DNA from: Streptomyces sp. L2 | Lineage (GTDB): Bacteria; Actinomycetota; Actinomycetes; Streptomycetales; Streptomycetaceae | Direction of reading: 5' to 3' | Assembly (NCBI RefSeq): GCF_004124325.1 | Contig: NZ_QBDT01000001.1 | Location: forward strand, 186,001-250,000 | Length of the DNA: 64,000 nt | Shown: positions 53,483 to 62,549 of the stretch, piece after piece | How the letters are laid out: each line of letters begins with the position of its first letter | Position numbering within the stretch: position 1 is the stretch's first letter | Position numbers and translations under genes: made by a program | The notes under the pieces: model-generated | The model's input: the letters and a program-made list of their open reading frames with translations, nothing else | Told to the model about the DNA's origin: nothing | The model's database searches: none

Positions 53483-54727
53483 GTGCGTATTGCGATCATG
53501 ACGGCGGGGTCCCGGGGCGACGTTGCCCCCTTCACCGGGCTCGGGCACGGGCTGGCCGGGGCCGGGCACGAGGTCACTCTGGTCACGCACGGCTGCTTCG
53601 AGCCGCTGGCCGAGGGGGCCGGCATCGGTTTCCACGCCCTTCCCGTGGACCCGCGGGCCGAACTGGAGTCGTCGTGGGGGCGCGGGCTGCACCGCAGTAC
53701 CAGCGGTGCGGGGAAGCTCGCGCGGATGGTCGTGATGGCGCGGCGGCTGGTCGGGCGGATGACCGACGACTTGGTGGCGGCGGCGCGTAACAGTGACGTG
53801 CTGCTGCTCTCGGGCCCGCTGGGGCCCCTCGGGCACACGATCGCCGAGGGTCTGGGGCTGCCGAGCATGGGCGTGTATCTGCAACCCCTCGCGCCGACCC
53901 GGGAGTTCGCGCCGCCTGTGCTCGGCGGCGGTTCGTGGGGCGGGGCCGGGAACCGGATCGCCGGGCACGGCGTGAACCTGGCGGTCGAGGAGGTCTTCGC
54001 GGCGGCGGTCCCCGCAGTGCGGGCCCGGCTGGGCCTGCGCCGGGCGCGGGCGGGTGCGGGGCGGCGGGTCCGGGAGCGGCAGCGCTGGCCGGTGCAGCAC
54101 GGGTTCAGCCCGCTGGTGGTGCCGAGGCCCCGGGACTGGCGGCCGGGCCTGGACGTGTCCGGCTACTGGTGGCCCCGCGACCCCGACGACCGGCTGCCCG
54201 ACCCGCTGCCGGAGTTCCTCGCCGCCGGTCCGCCACCCGTCTTCGTGGGCCTCGGGAGCGCGACCGTGCCCGATGCCGGCCGGCTGAGCGCCCGGATCGT
54301 GGCGGCACTGCGGCGGGCCGGGCTGCGCGGGGTGATCCAGCGCGGCTGGGGCGGGCTGGCCGCCGACGGGGACGACATGCTCACGATCGGCGAGGTGTCG
54401 CACGCCGCGCTCTTCCCGCACATGGCCGCCGTGGTCCATCACGCGGGCGCCGGCACGACCGCCGCGGGTCTGCGGGCCGGGGTGCCGTCCGTGCCGGTCC
54501 CGATCCAGTTCGACGGCGGCTTCTGGGCGTCCCGACTGGTCGGGCTGGGCGTGGCCCCGGCCGCGGTCCCGCTGCGCGGACTGACCGTCGACGCCCTGTC
54601 CGGCGCCCTGGCCCGGGCGACGCGCGACCCGTCGTACGGTGAGCGCGCCCAGGCCCTCGGCACCCGCGTCCGCGCGGAGGACGGGGTAGGCCCGGTGGTG
54701 GAGGCGGTAAGCCGGCTTGGCGGGTAG
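53483..54727 (+). CDS. UGT/GT1 glycosyltransferase (sterol glucosyltransferase-like)
   Basis: A 414-residue GT-B enzyme. The N-terminal acceptor domain begins RIAIMTAGSRGDVAPFTGLG; the C-terminal donor domain has VFVGLGSATVPD, VIQRGWGGL and the nucleotide-sugar motif HHAGAGTTAAGLRAGVPSVP, then QFDGGFWASRLVGLGVAP. This arrangement is shared by sterol glucosyltransferases and antibiotic macroside-type transferases that use UDP- or TDP-sugars. No biosynthetic cluster surrounds it. The start GTG has a leaderless-type -10. A nearby GH5 endoglycoceramidase-like enzyme makes a glycolipid link possible (inference). Confidence 0.88.
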   Translation: MRIAIMTAGSRGDVAPFTGLGHGLAGAGHEVTLVTHGCFEPLAEGAGIGFHALPVDPRAELESSWGRGLHRSTSGAGKLARMVVMARRLVGRMTDDLVAAARNSDVLLLSGPLGPLGHTIAEGLGLPSMGVYLQPLAPTREFAPPVLGGGSWGGAGNRIAGHGVNLAVEEVFAAAVPAVRARLGLRRARAGAGRRVRERQRWPVQHGFSPLVVPRPRDWRPGLDVSGYWWPRDPDDRLPDPLPEFLAAGPPPVFVGLGSATVPDAGRLSARIVAALRRAGLRGVIQRGWGGLAADGDDMLTIGEVSHAALFPHMAAVVHHAGAGTTAAGLRAGVPSVPVPIQFDGGFWASRLVGLGVAPAAVPLRGLTVDALSGALARATRDPSYGERAQALGTRVRAEDGVGPVVEAVSRLGG

Positions 54728-55162
54728 CCGGGTGGGCGGATAACCGTACGGGGTCTGGCGGATAGCCGGGCGAGCCGCCTGGGCGGATAGCCGTGCCAAC
54801 CGGCATGGCGGGTAGCCGTACGAGGGAGCCTGGCCGATAGCTGGGCGAGCCACCTAGGCGGATAGCCGTGCCAACCGGCATGGCGGGTAGCCGTACGAGG
54901 GAGCCTGGCCGATAGCTGGGCGAGCCACCTAGGCGGATAGCCGTGCCAACCGGCTGGGCCGGATTAACAGGTGAGCCGGCTGGGCGCATAGCCGTACGAG
55001 GCAACTGGGCGGGTGAGCGGGTAGCCGCGCGAGCCGGCTTGGCGGTGGCCGCCTGGGCGGATAGCCGGGCCGGCGGCCCGGGCGCGTGGGCGGGCGCCAG
55101 GCAGCGGGCGCCGGGCAGCGGCCGCCGGATGGCGGTCGCGGTCCGCCCGTGGCACGACCTGT
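54728..55162. repeat. 75-bp exact tandem duplication inside a degenerate repeat region
   Basis: 54782-54856 and 54857-54931 are identical 75-bp units; 54932-54954 begins a third. Inside and around them a GGCGGATAGCC-type element recurs. Identity implies recent duplication. It fills the gap between the convergent glycosyltransferase and TetR genes. Minus-strand frames would encode 25-residue repeats, but none has a credible start. Confidence 0.9.
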
Positions 55163-55822
55163 TCACGACCCCTGGGTCCAGCCGTCCGGGCGGAGCATGC
55201 CCAGGAGGAGGCGGACCAGTTCGTCGACGACCTCGTCGAGGGTCGCGTCCACCCAGCCGGCGCTCCAGTCGTGCAGCAGGCCATTGACGCTGCCGATGAA
55301 GGCGGTGGCCGCCAGGCGGTAGTCGCGGGGGGCCGCCTCGCCTCGGGCCGCGGCCGCCTGGGCCTCGGCGCGGATGAGGTCGACCCAGCGGGCCCGGCGA
55401 GCCAGCCGCTGCTCCTCCAGCCGGGGGCTGACCCCGATGATCTCGACGAAGGCGATGCGGATGCGGCGCGGGTCGGAGGTGACGTCCCGGGCGTAGGCGC
55501 GGAACAGGACCGTCACCCGCTCGGCCAGCGGCAGCCCGTCCGCCGCCGTGAGCGCCTCCAGCACGGCCTGCTCGGCCCAGCCGTTGACCTCCAGGTGCAG
55601 CGCGGCGAGGACGTCCTCCAGGGTGCGGAACTCCTCGTAGAACTGCCGGGTGGAGAGGCCGGCCGCCTGGCTGAGCGCCGCCACCGTGGTCCCCCGGTAG
55701 CCCGGCGTGTCGCCGAACAGTCGCAGCGCGGCCTCCAGGAAGCGGCGGCGGCGCTCGGCCTGCCGTTCCTCGGCGGAGCGTCCGCCGTACCGGCCCGTCG
55801 GAGCCCTGAGCCTGCCCGCCAC
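55163..55822 (-). CDS. TetR/AcrR family regulator
   Basis: A 219-residue TetR protein. HTH in FLEAALRLFGDTPGYRGTTV with recognition region AGLSTRQFYEEFRTLEDVL; the remainder is the helical ligand domain (RVTVLFRAYARDVTSDPRRI, FIGSVNGLLHDW). GTG 55822 follows AGGGGG at seven bases; an ATG at 55870 would add 16 residues without a ribosome site. It is divergent from the beta-propeller gene, and a palindrome CTTACT-N4-AGTAAG lies between them. A near-identical palindrome before the GH5 gene suggests a small regulon. Confidence 0.87.
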   Translation of the reverse strand: MAGRLRAPTGRYGGRSAEERQAERRRRFLEAALRLFGDTPGYRGTTVAALSQAAGLSTRQFYEEFRTLEDVLAALHLEVNGWAEQAVLEALTAADGLPLAERVTVLFRAYARDVTSDPRRIRIAFVEIIGVSPRLEEQRLARRARWVDLIRAEAQAAAARGEAAPRDYRLAATAFIGSVNGLLHDWSAGWVDATLDEVVDELVRLLLGMLRPDGWTQGS

Positions 55823-55871
55823 GGTCCCACCCCCTTCTCCGGCCGTCGGCCAATTTTGTCGTGTACGCATC

Positions 55872-55909
55872 TTGCGGAGTAGGGCGCCCCCTCCTTACTT
55901 TCCAGTAAG
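55872..55909 (+). promoter_or_regulatory. Promoter with TetR-type palindrome
   Basis: TTGCGG (55872-55877), 18 bases, TACTTT (55896-55901) form a likely promoter for the beta-propeller gene. CTTACT-TTCC-AGTAAG (55894-55909), a perfect 6-bp inverted repeat, covers its -10, the classic position for repression by the divergent TetR. Confidence 0.65.
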
Positions 55910-55991
55910 TCCACTGTGAATGCGCCCGTGTTCAGATTTGACGACCCGCTGCCGCACGCGCGTTCCCCCACCACCAGAGGAGAGAGCAGTC

Positions 55992-57251
55992 ATGCCTGCT
56001 TCGAGAACCAGGCACCTTTGCTCCGTGGCCGCCGCCCTCGTCCTGACCGTCACCGGCCCCGCCACCGCCGCCTCCGCCGCCGCCTCCGGGTCCGCGGACC
56101 CAGGGCTGCGCGAGGTGATGTTCGTGGGCAACAACTGGGACGGCACCGCCGATGTCATCAAGTCCACCGGCGACTTCGCGAAGATCGGCCGGATCGACGT
56201 CATCCCCGACAAGGACCAGCGGATGGCCGAGATCAACGCCGACCCGATCAAGTGGATCTACTTCCAGGCGATCCGCAACAGCGTCGGCGAGGGCCACGAC
56301 CAGTTCGCCGACGACATGTACTCCACCCCGGACGGCAGGTCGGTCGTGGTCTCCCGGCCGAGCTTCGCGGACGTCGTCTCCATCGACCTGGCCACCGGAA
56401 AGATAAACTGGCGTTTCCCGGTGGCCGGTTACCGTGCCGACCACATGGCGGTCTCCCCCGACGGCAGGCGTGTCGCCGTCTCCGCCTCCACCGCCAACGT
56501 CGTACAGGTGCTGGACATCGACACCGGTAAGGAACTCGGCCAGTTCGCGACGGGCGACAAGCCGCACGAGAACATCTTCACCAAGGACGGCAAGTACATC
56601 TGGGACATGTCCATCGGGGAGGTCAACACCTCGCTGGACAGCCCCGGCTGGGACTGGACCAAGGGCGACCGGCACATCACCGTCGTGGACGCGACGACGT
56701 ACAAGCAGGTCAAGGTCATCGACATGCGGCAGCGGCTGGACGCCTTCGGACTGAAGGACTTCTCCGACGCGTTGCGCCCGGCCGTGTTCTCCCCCGACGA
56801 GTCGAAGTTCTACTTCCAGGTGTCGTTCTTCAACGGCTTCTTCGAGTACGACGTCGCCACCGACAGGATCACCCGGATGAAAACACTGCCGAAGAACCCG
56901 GCGACCAGCGACGACCGCACCACCATGGTCAACGACTCGCGCCACCACGGCCTGTCCATGAACCCCTCGGGCACCAAGCTGTGCGTCGCGGGCACGATGG
57001 ACGACTACGCGACGGTGGTCGACCGGGCCACGTTGCAGGAGGGCCCGCTGGTCGCGGCCTCGAAGCCGTACTGGGCGACGGTCAGCGGCGACGGCAAGGA
57101 CTGCATCATCTCCGAGAGCGGCGCCGACCAGATCACGGCCATCGACTTCGCCACCGGCGAGAAGGTGACGTCGGTGGCGGTCGGGGACCATCCGCAGCGC
57201 GTCCGGCTGGGGCATGTCCAGGCCGACTGGCGCGGCCCGACCGGGAGTTGA
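55992..57251 (+). CDS. Secreted YncE-like beta-propeller protein
   Basis: A 419-residue exported protein. The signal peptide (HLCSVAAALVLTVTGPATAA) is cleaved near residue 28. The rest is a seven-bladed propeller of YncE type with repeated blade motifs: SIDLATGKINWRFPV, VSPDGRRVAVSAS, VLDIDTGKELGQFATG, FSPDESKFYFQ, DFATGEKVTSVAVGDHP. Such propellers bind rather than catalyse in most cases; a lactonase-like activity cannot be excluded. GGAGAGAG precedes the ATG. It is under the TetR-type operator and converges with the GH5 gene. Confidence 0.85.
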   Translation: MPASRTRHLCSVAAALVLTVTGPATAASAAASGSADPGLREVMFVGNNWDGTADVIKSTGDFAKIGRIDVIPDKDQRMAEINADPIKWIYFQAIRNSVGEGHDQFADDMYSTPDGRSVVVSRPSFADVVSIDLATGKINWRFPVAGYRADHMAVSPDGRRVAVSASTANVVQVLDIDTGKELGQFATGDKPHENIFTKDGKYIWDMSIGEVNTSLDSPGWDWTKGDRHITVVDATTYKQVKVIDMRQRLDAFGLKDFSDALRPAVFSPDESKFYFQVSFFNGFFEYDVATDRITRMKTLPKNPATSDDRTTMVNDSRHHGLSMNPSGTKLCVAGTMDDYATVVDRATLQEGPLVAASKPYWATVSGDGKDCIISESGADQITAIDFATGEKVTSVAVGDHPQRVRLGHVQADWRGPTGS

Positions 57252-57286
57252 CGCGGGCCGGCCTCCCCCGAGGGACCGGCCACGCG
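57252..57286. terminator. Bulged GC hairpin between convergent genes
   Basis: An imperfect stem (57252-57264 with 57271-57286, two small bulges) over a six-base loop separates the two convergent stop codons. Confidence 0.55.
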
Positions 57287-57290
57287 GCTC

Positions 57291-59177
57291 TCAGAAGTGC
57301 GCCGCCGCCCACCCGGCCAGCTCGGAGCGGGCCGCGTCCAGCAGGGCGGCGGACGGGTTCGCGGCGCCGTTGGTGACCAGCGCGTAGTGCAGGCTGCCCG
57401 CGTCGGTGTCGGTCAGCAGCAGCCGCCTGCCGCCGGTGCCGCCGGGCTCGGGCGCCACGCCCACCGGCACCGACGGGGTGTACGCGGGCGGCGCGAAGAC
57501 GGTGCCCAGGTCGGAGACGACGGTGGTCGCCGAGGCGGGGAAGGACACTGGGAGGTGCAGCTCGGTGGGCGCGCTGCCGTCGCCCGAGCGCCACACCAGC
57601 AGCCCGTACTGGCCGGAGCCGACCAGCCGGGCCACGTTGGGCAGGGAGGGCGGCACCGGGTTCCAGGTGAGGGTGGCCGCGCCGTCGCGGGAGCGGTCCT
57701 CGTAGGTGAAGGCGAGTGCGGTCCCGGCGGTGGCGGCGGGATAGATCCGGTCGAGCAGCCGGGCGTCCTGACGCAGCGTCACCTCGCCCGAGTCGTCGAG
57801 GCGTACGGCGGACAGGTCCTCGTCGTTCCAGGCGTCGCCCGCGGTGCGGACCTTGCCGGGGTCGCCGTTCATCAGCTCGTGGTGGCGGCCGCTGTAGAGG
57901 TCCCACTGCCACTGGGAGCCGGACAGCACCGGGCCGGACCCGGCCGGGTCGGTCCACCAACGTGCCCCGGGGACGCGGGAGTCGAGTGCCTGGTACATGG
58001 CCTTGAGGACGGTGGGCGCCTTGTCGGACACGAGACCGGACAGCGGGTGCCCGAACTCGCTGACGACGGCGGCGGTCCCGGCGGCCGAGGCGCGGTCGCG
58101 GACGGTGCCGAGGTCGCCGGTGTACTGGCCGTCGGCCGCCTTGCCCCACATCAGGATCCCGGAGATCGCCTTCTGGTCGTAGAAGTGCGTGTTGAAGACG
58201 TACCGGGGGCCGAGCGTGCCCACGTCCAGCAGGCCGCCTTCCTGCTTCTGCGAGGAGATGTCGGCGTTCCAGAACAGGTTCGGCTCGACGAGGGCGGGCT
58301 TGTCCTGCCAGCCGGCCGCGTCCATCCGGGCACGGAAGCGCTGGTAGAAGGGCCACAGCAGGTCGCGTTCCCAGGTGCGGGAGGTCTGCCCGGAGTCGTA
58401 GGGGCCCGCGTACGGCTCGTTGTAGGGGTCGAAGCCCACGATGCCCGCGAACTCGGCCTCACCGAGGTGCTGCCGGAGGTAGGTCATCGTGGCCGCGGCC
58501 GTGTCGAGGAAGGCGTCCTGGACGCCGTGGGCGTTGTGCCAGAAGTCGTACTGCGCCTGCCGCACGGCCGCGTTCTGGGTGATGTTCTGCCCCCAGAAGA
58601 GGCAGATGCCGCACGACTCCTTGGGGTAACCACCGGCGTCCACAGCCCACTTGGGGGCGCCGTCGCCGGTGTACCAGCTGCCCTCGTCGAACAGGTACCG
58701 GGAGTAGAGGTCCTGGTGGAAGTCGGGGTAGACCCGGATGCCGGCGTCGAGGAAGGCGCGCATCTGCGCGGTGGCGGCGGCCAGATAGGCGGTGTCCACC
58801 TGGCCGCGCCCGGGTTCGGCGGCGGCCCAGGAGAGCAGGAAGCGGACCGCGTTGCCGCCGCCAAGGGCGCGCAGCGCGGTCGCGGACTTCTCGGCGTCGG
58901 CTACGGAGGCGAAGGGCAGGCCGTCGTTCTCCGCGAGCTTGGTCTCGCCGGAGACGTTGTAGCCGCGCAGGACGATCTCGCGGCCCTGCCCGTCGGTGAA
59001 GTGGCCGTCCCGCACGGTGAGCGGGGCGCCGTCGAACCAGAGGGAGCCGGAGGGGGTGGTCGCGGTGGCGGGCGGGATGCCCGCGGTGGCGGGCGCGGCG
59101 CCCGCCACCGTCAGGAATCCGCAGAGGACGACCAGAGCGACCAGAGCGACCAGCAGACGTGCCCGGACAGTCGGCAT
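57291..59177 (-). CDS. Secreted GH5 endoglycoceramidase-like glycosidase
   Basis: A 628-residue exported glycosidase. The signal peptide (ARLLVALVALVVLCGFLTVA) is followed by a GH5 barrel: LRGYNVSGETKLAEND, FHQDLYSRYLFDEG, acid/base Glu in GFDPYNEPYAG and nucleophile Glu in AVVSEFGHPL. A C-terminal beta-domain (from about residue 490) matches the endoglycoceramidase type. Such enzymes cleave glycosphingolipids or, in related fungal forms, sterylglucosides, at the lipid-sugar bond. ATG 59177 has GGGAG one base upstream, closer than usual; the in-frame GTG at 59228 is the alternative. A TetR-type palindrome overlaps the likely transcription start. Confidence 0.87.
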   Translation of the reverse strand: MPTVRARLLVALVALVVLCGFLTVAGAAPATAGIPPATATTPSGSLWFDGAPLTVRDGHFTDGQGREIVLRGYNVSGETKLAENDGLPFASVADAEKSATALRALGGGNAVRFLLSWAAAEPGRGQVDTAYLAAATAQMRAFLDAGIRVYPDFHQDLYSRYLFDEGSWYTGDGAPKWAVDAGGYPKESCGICLFWGQNITQNAAVRQAQYDFWHNAHGVQDAFLDTAAATMTYLRQHLGEAEFAGIVGFDPYNEPYAGPYDSGQTSRTWERDLLWPFYQRFRARMDAAGWQDKPALVEPNLFWNADISSQKQEGGLLDVGTLGPRYVFNTHFYDQKAISGILMWGKAADGQYTGDLGTVRDRASAAGTAAVVSEFGHPLSGLVSDKAPTVLKAMYQALDSRVPGARWWTDPAGSGPVLSGSQWQWDLYSGRHHELMNGDPGKVRTAGDAWNDEDLSAVRLDDSGEVTLRQDARLLDRIYPAATAGTALAFTYEDRSRDGAATLTWNPVPPSLPNVARLVGSGQYGLLVWRSGDGSAPTELHLPVSFPASATTVVSDLGTVFAPPAYTPSVPVGVAPEPGGTGGRRLLLTDTDAGSLHYALVTNGAANPSAALLDAARSELAGWAAAHF

Positions 59178-59219
59178 GCTCCCTACCGTCCGGCGATGGC
59201 CGGGCGGCGTCAATAGGTT

Positions 59220-59244
59220 CTGACTCACGAGTAAGTTGACTATA
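59220..59244 (-). promoter_or_regulatory. Promoter and TetR-type palindrome of the GH5 gene
   Basis: On the minus strand TATAGT (59239-59244) is a strong -10 match. CTGACT-CACG-AGTAAG (plus strand 59220-59235) differs from the palindrome at 55894 only in one arm base and the spacer, and it covers the expected transcription start. Confidence 0.55.
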
Positions 59245-59251
59245 AGTCAGA

Positions 59252-61231
59252 TCAATTGTCCCCGTCGGCCGTTCTGCGGGTGACGTTCAGCAGGTACTCC
59301 TTGCGGTCGAGCGGGTTGTGGTCGGTGCGTGGCCGCTCGGGCGGCGTGGCGCCGGTGACGGGCGCGTAGTGGTCGAAGGCGCTCTCCAGCTCGCCCTCAC
59401 CCCGGGTCAGCCCCGGCAGCCGCTGTCCGAGGGCGTGCACCCGGGCGGCGGGCACGGTCCCCTCCAGCACGCAGGTGTCGCCGCGGGTCCAGGTGGTCCG
59501 CGGTACGGCCAGCGACCGGGTCAGCAGCGGCAGCAGCGCGCCCAGGGTGTCCGCCGGGGCGTCGACGCGGAAGCGGTGCACGGGCTCGTACACCCGGCTG
59601 CCGGCCCGGCGCAGGGCCTCGACGAGGACCAGCGGGGTCAGGCACCGGAAGTCGTAGCCGGTGCTCGACATGCTCTTGTCGAAGCCCTGGTGGGCGTGGC
59701 TCTGCCGGGGCGAGTAACCCGAGTGGGTCATGGTGACCGCGCAGTCGGTGACCTGCCAGCCGTGCAGCCCCTGGCCGAGGGTCTCGCGGACGGTGTCCTC
59801 GACGGCCTTGAAGAAGGCGTACGGCATGGAGCCCAGCTCCACCTCCAGGCCGAACCGCACGCCCGAGCCGGGCGGGGCCTCCTCGACGCGCAGGCCGACG
59901 GTGGCGAGGAACGGGTTGCCGTCCTTCTTGTTGAACTCCACGGCGCGGCCGGTGCCGGCCGGGCGCTCGACGCACAGCGTGGTGGTCTCGCGGAAGGTGA
60001 CGTCCAGGTCGTACTCGTCGGCGAGGGTCGCCTGGACGACCTCCTTCTGCACCTCGCCGTACAGGGACACGGAGGTCTCCTGGCGCACCTCGTCGTGGCG
60101 GACGCCGATCAGCGGGTCCTGTTCGGCCAGTTGGGTGAGGGCGAGGTGCAGCCGGCCCCGGTCGGTGCCGGGCCGGGGGACGACGACGGACTCCAGGGTG
60201 GGCGGCGCGAAGTGGTGCTCGCCGACCCGGCCCGGACTGCCGAGCGCGTCGCCGATCCGGATGCCGCCGAGGCCCCACACGCGGGCGATGCGGCCGGCGC
60301 CGGCGGCGTCCGCGCGCCGGTCCGTGCCCCGGTCGAAGACACCGAGGGCGGTGACCCGGCCCTCCTCGCGGCCGTCGCCCACCGGGATACGGTCGCGGAC
60401 GCGCAGGGTGCCGGAGAAGATCCGCGCGTAGGCGATCTTCTCCCCCGCCGGGCCTCGTTCGACCTTGAACACGGTGCCGGACAGCGGGCCGTCGGCCGTG
60501 CCGACGGCGGCGGGCAGCAGCCGTTCGACGCCGTCGATCAGGTCGGGTACGCCCGTTCCGGTGAGGGCGGAGCCGAAGTACACCGGATGGACGAGCGCCT
60601 TGGCGGTCTGCTCGGCGAGGGCGCCGCGCAGGCGGGCGTCGGTGAGGCGGCCGTTCACATAGGCGGCGAGCAGATCGTCGTCGTGGTCGGTGAGCGCGTC
60701 CAGGGCGGACGGGGCGAGGCCCGGGACGAAGTGGGCGGCGGGGGTGCCCGGTTCGGCCGCCGCGCCCATCGGGACGAGCGGGACGGCCAGGGTGCGGGCC
60801 ATGTTCCGGAGCAGGGCCTCGCCGCGTGCGCCGCGCCGGTCGATCTTGTTGACGAAGACGAGGGTGGGGATGCCCAGCCGGCGCAGGGTGCGCATCAGCA
60901 CCCTGGTCTGCGCCTGCACGCCCTCGACGGCAGAGACGACCAGGACGGCGCCGTCGAGCACGCCGAGCACTCGCTCCACCTCGGCGATGAAGTCCGGGTG
61001 GCCGGGGGTGTCGAGCAGGTTGACGGTCACGGTGTCGAGCGGGAACGACACGACCGCCGACTTGATGGTGATGCCGCGCCGCCGTTCCAGCGCGAGGGTG
61101 TCGGTCGTCGTGCTGCCGGCGTCGACGCTGCCGATCTCGTCGATGACTCCGGCCGTGTGCAGCAGCCGTTCGGTCAGGCTGGTCTTACCGGCGTCGACAT
61201 GGGCGAGGATTCCCAGGTTGAGCATGTGCAC
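59252..61231 (-). CDS. Otr(A)/TetM-like translational GTPase (ribosomal protection type)
   Basis: A 659-residue EF-G relative. G1 AHVDAGKTSL, G3 DTPGH, G4 NKID and G5 SAL are intact; domains II-V follow, with ELGSMPYAFFKAVEDTV in domain IV and LNRKEYLL-like NPLDRKEYLLNV at the C-terminus. Length and the start (MHMLNLGILAHVDAG) align with Otr(A) of oxytetracycline producers. It may dislodge tetracycline or be one of the Otr(A)-like GTPases carried by many streptomycetes without tetracycline biosynthesis; no tetracycline cluster is visible. The GTG at 61231 matches the Otr(A) start; ATG 61225 is also possible. Confidence 0.87.
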   Translation of the reverse strand: MHMLNLGILAHVDAGKTSLTERLLHTAGVIDEIGSVDAGSTTTDTLALERRRGITIKSAVVSFPLDTVTVNLLDTPGHPDFIAEVERVLGVLDGAVLVVSAVEGVQAQTRVLMRTLRRLGIPTLVFVNKIDRRGARGEALLRNMARTLAVPLVPMGAAAEPGTPAAHFVPGLAPSALDALTDHDDDLLAAYVNGRLTDARLRGALAEQTAKALVHPVYFGSALTGTGVPDLIDGVERLLPAAVGTADGPLSGTVFKVERGPAGEKIAYARIFSGTLRVRDRIPVGDGREEGRVTALGVFDRGTDRRADAAGAGRIARVWGLGGIRIGDALGSPGRVGEHHFAPPTLESVVVPRPGTDRGRLHLALTQLAEQDPLIGVRHDEVRQETSVSLYGEVQKEVVQATLADEYDLDVTFRETTTLCVERPAGTGRAVEFNKKDGNPFLATVGLRVEEAPPGSGVRFGLEVELGSMPYAFFKAVEDTVRETLGQGLHGWQVTDCAVTMTHSGYSPRQSHAHQGFDKSMSSTGYDFRCLTPLVLVEALRRAGSRVYEPVHRFRVDAPADTLGALLPLLTRSLAVPRTTWTRGDTCVLEGTVPAARVHALGQRLPGLTRGEGELESAFDHYAPVTGATPPERPRTDHNPLDRKEYLLNVTRRTADGDN

Positions 61232-61412
61232 GAAGCGTCATGTCCTTGAGTGAGCGGGTGATTCCTTCCTGGGTGGACATGAACGGTGCGCGCATGATCG
61301 CTCCTGACGGTGTGGGGGACTCGACCGGGGAAGTGCAGCAGACCGGCGGCCACCGCGCCAACGGATTAACGTTCAACTACAGCTCGCCGTGAGGCGGGCC
61401 GAGGAGCGGACG

Positions 61413-62519
61413 ATGCGTGAGATTCTCGCCGTGCTGGAGCGGTGGTACGCCGCCGGTGAGCCGTTCGGCCTGGCCACGGTCGTCGCGGTCAGCCGCAGCG
61501 CGCCGCGCGGCCCCGGCGCGGCGATGGCGGTCGGCCCGGAGGGCGAGGTCGCCGGCAGCGTCTCCGGGGGCTGTGTGGAGGGCGCGGTGTTCGAGCTGGC
61601 GCAGGAGGTGCTCTCCGACGGCAGGGCGCGGACGGCGGCGTACGGCTACAGCGACGAGGACGCCTTCGCGGTCGGGCTGACCTGCGGCGGCGAGATCACC
61701 GTCCTGGTGCGGCGCGTCACCCCGGCGGCGGATCCCGCCTTCGGCGCGGTCGCCGCGTCGGTGGCGGCCGGTGAGCCGGTCACCGTGGCCACGGTGGTCG
61801 ACGGGCCGGCCCCGCACGGAGCGAGCCTGGCCGTATGGCCCGGCACGGAGGCGGGCGGTCTGGGCACGGCGGGACTGGACGCGGCGGTGACCGCCGACGC
61901 GCGCGGTGAGCTGGCCCAGGGTGCGACGGGTCTGCGGCACTACGGCGCCCACGGGGAGCGGCGCGAGGACGCCGTCGGGGTGTTCCTGCAGTCGTTCGCG
62001 CCGCCACCGCGGATGCTGGTGTTCGGTGCCATCGACTACGCGGCGGCCGTGGCCCGGATCGGGGACTTCCTCGGCTATCGGGTGACGGTGTGCGACGCCC
62101 GCCCGGTGTTCGCCACGCCCCGGCGCTTCCCGGCGGGCGTCGAGGTCGTCGCGGACTGGCCGCACCGGTATCTGCGGGGCACGGACACCGACGAGCGGAC
62201 GGTGATCTGCGTCCTCACCCACGACCCGAAGTTCGACGTACCGCTGCTGCGGGAAGCGCTGCGCCGCCCGGCCGCGTACATCGGCGCGATGGGCAGCCGC
62301 CGCACCCACGAGGACCGCCTGCGCCACCTGGCCGACGCCGGCCTCGGCCCCGCCGACCTGTCCCGCCTCCGCTCCCCCATCGGCCTGGACCTCGGCGCCC
62401 GCACCCCGGAGGAGGTGGCCGTCTCGGTGGCGGCGGAGATCGTCGCCCTGCGCTGGGGCGGCACCGGGTCACCCCTGACGGCGACGGCGGGAGCGATCCA
62501 TCCACGCACACGGGAGTGA
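61413..62519 (+). CDS. xdhC: XdhC family molybdoenzyme maturation factor
   Basis: A 368-residue protein with both XdhC parts: the N-terminal XdhC/CoxI domain (ATVVAVSRSAPRGPGAAMAV, GSVSGGCVEGAVFELA with a conserved Cys) and the C-terminal Rossmann-like XdhC_C domain (MLVFGAIDYAAAVARIGDFL, CVLTHDPKFDVPLLREAL, GAMGSRRTHEDR). It helps insert sulfurated molybdenum cofactor into xanthine dehydrogenase-type enzymes. No such hydroxylase is in the window. GAGGAG lies six bases before the ATG. It is divergent from the GTPase gene, with about 180 bases between. Confidence 0.9.
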   Translation: MREILAVLERWYAAGEPFGLATVVAVSRSAPRGPGAAMAVGPEGEVAGSVSGGCVEGAVFELAQEVLSDGRARTAAYGYSDEDAFAVGLTCGGEITVLVRRVTPAADPAFGAVAASVAAGEPVTVATVVDGPAPHGASLAVWPGTEAGGLGTAGLDAAVTADARGELAQGATGLRHYGAHGERREDAVGVFLQSFAPPPRMLVFGAIDYAAAVARIGDFLGYRVTVCDARPVFATPRRFPAGVEVVADWPHRYLRGTDTDERTVICVLTHDPKFDVPLLREALRRPAAYIGAMGSRRTHEDRLRHLADAGLGPADLSRLRSPIGLDLGARTPEEVAVSVAAEIVALRWGGTGSPLTATAGAIHPRTRE

Positions 62520-62549
62520 GGCGGGGCACCGCCGGCCCACTGTGACAAC

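Noticed and set aside
61185..61376. Leader peptide controlling the Otr(A)-like gene
   Set aside because: A 63-codon frame overlaps the gene start, but it has no clear ribosome site and no attenuator hairpins were seen.
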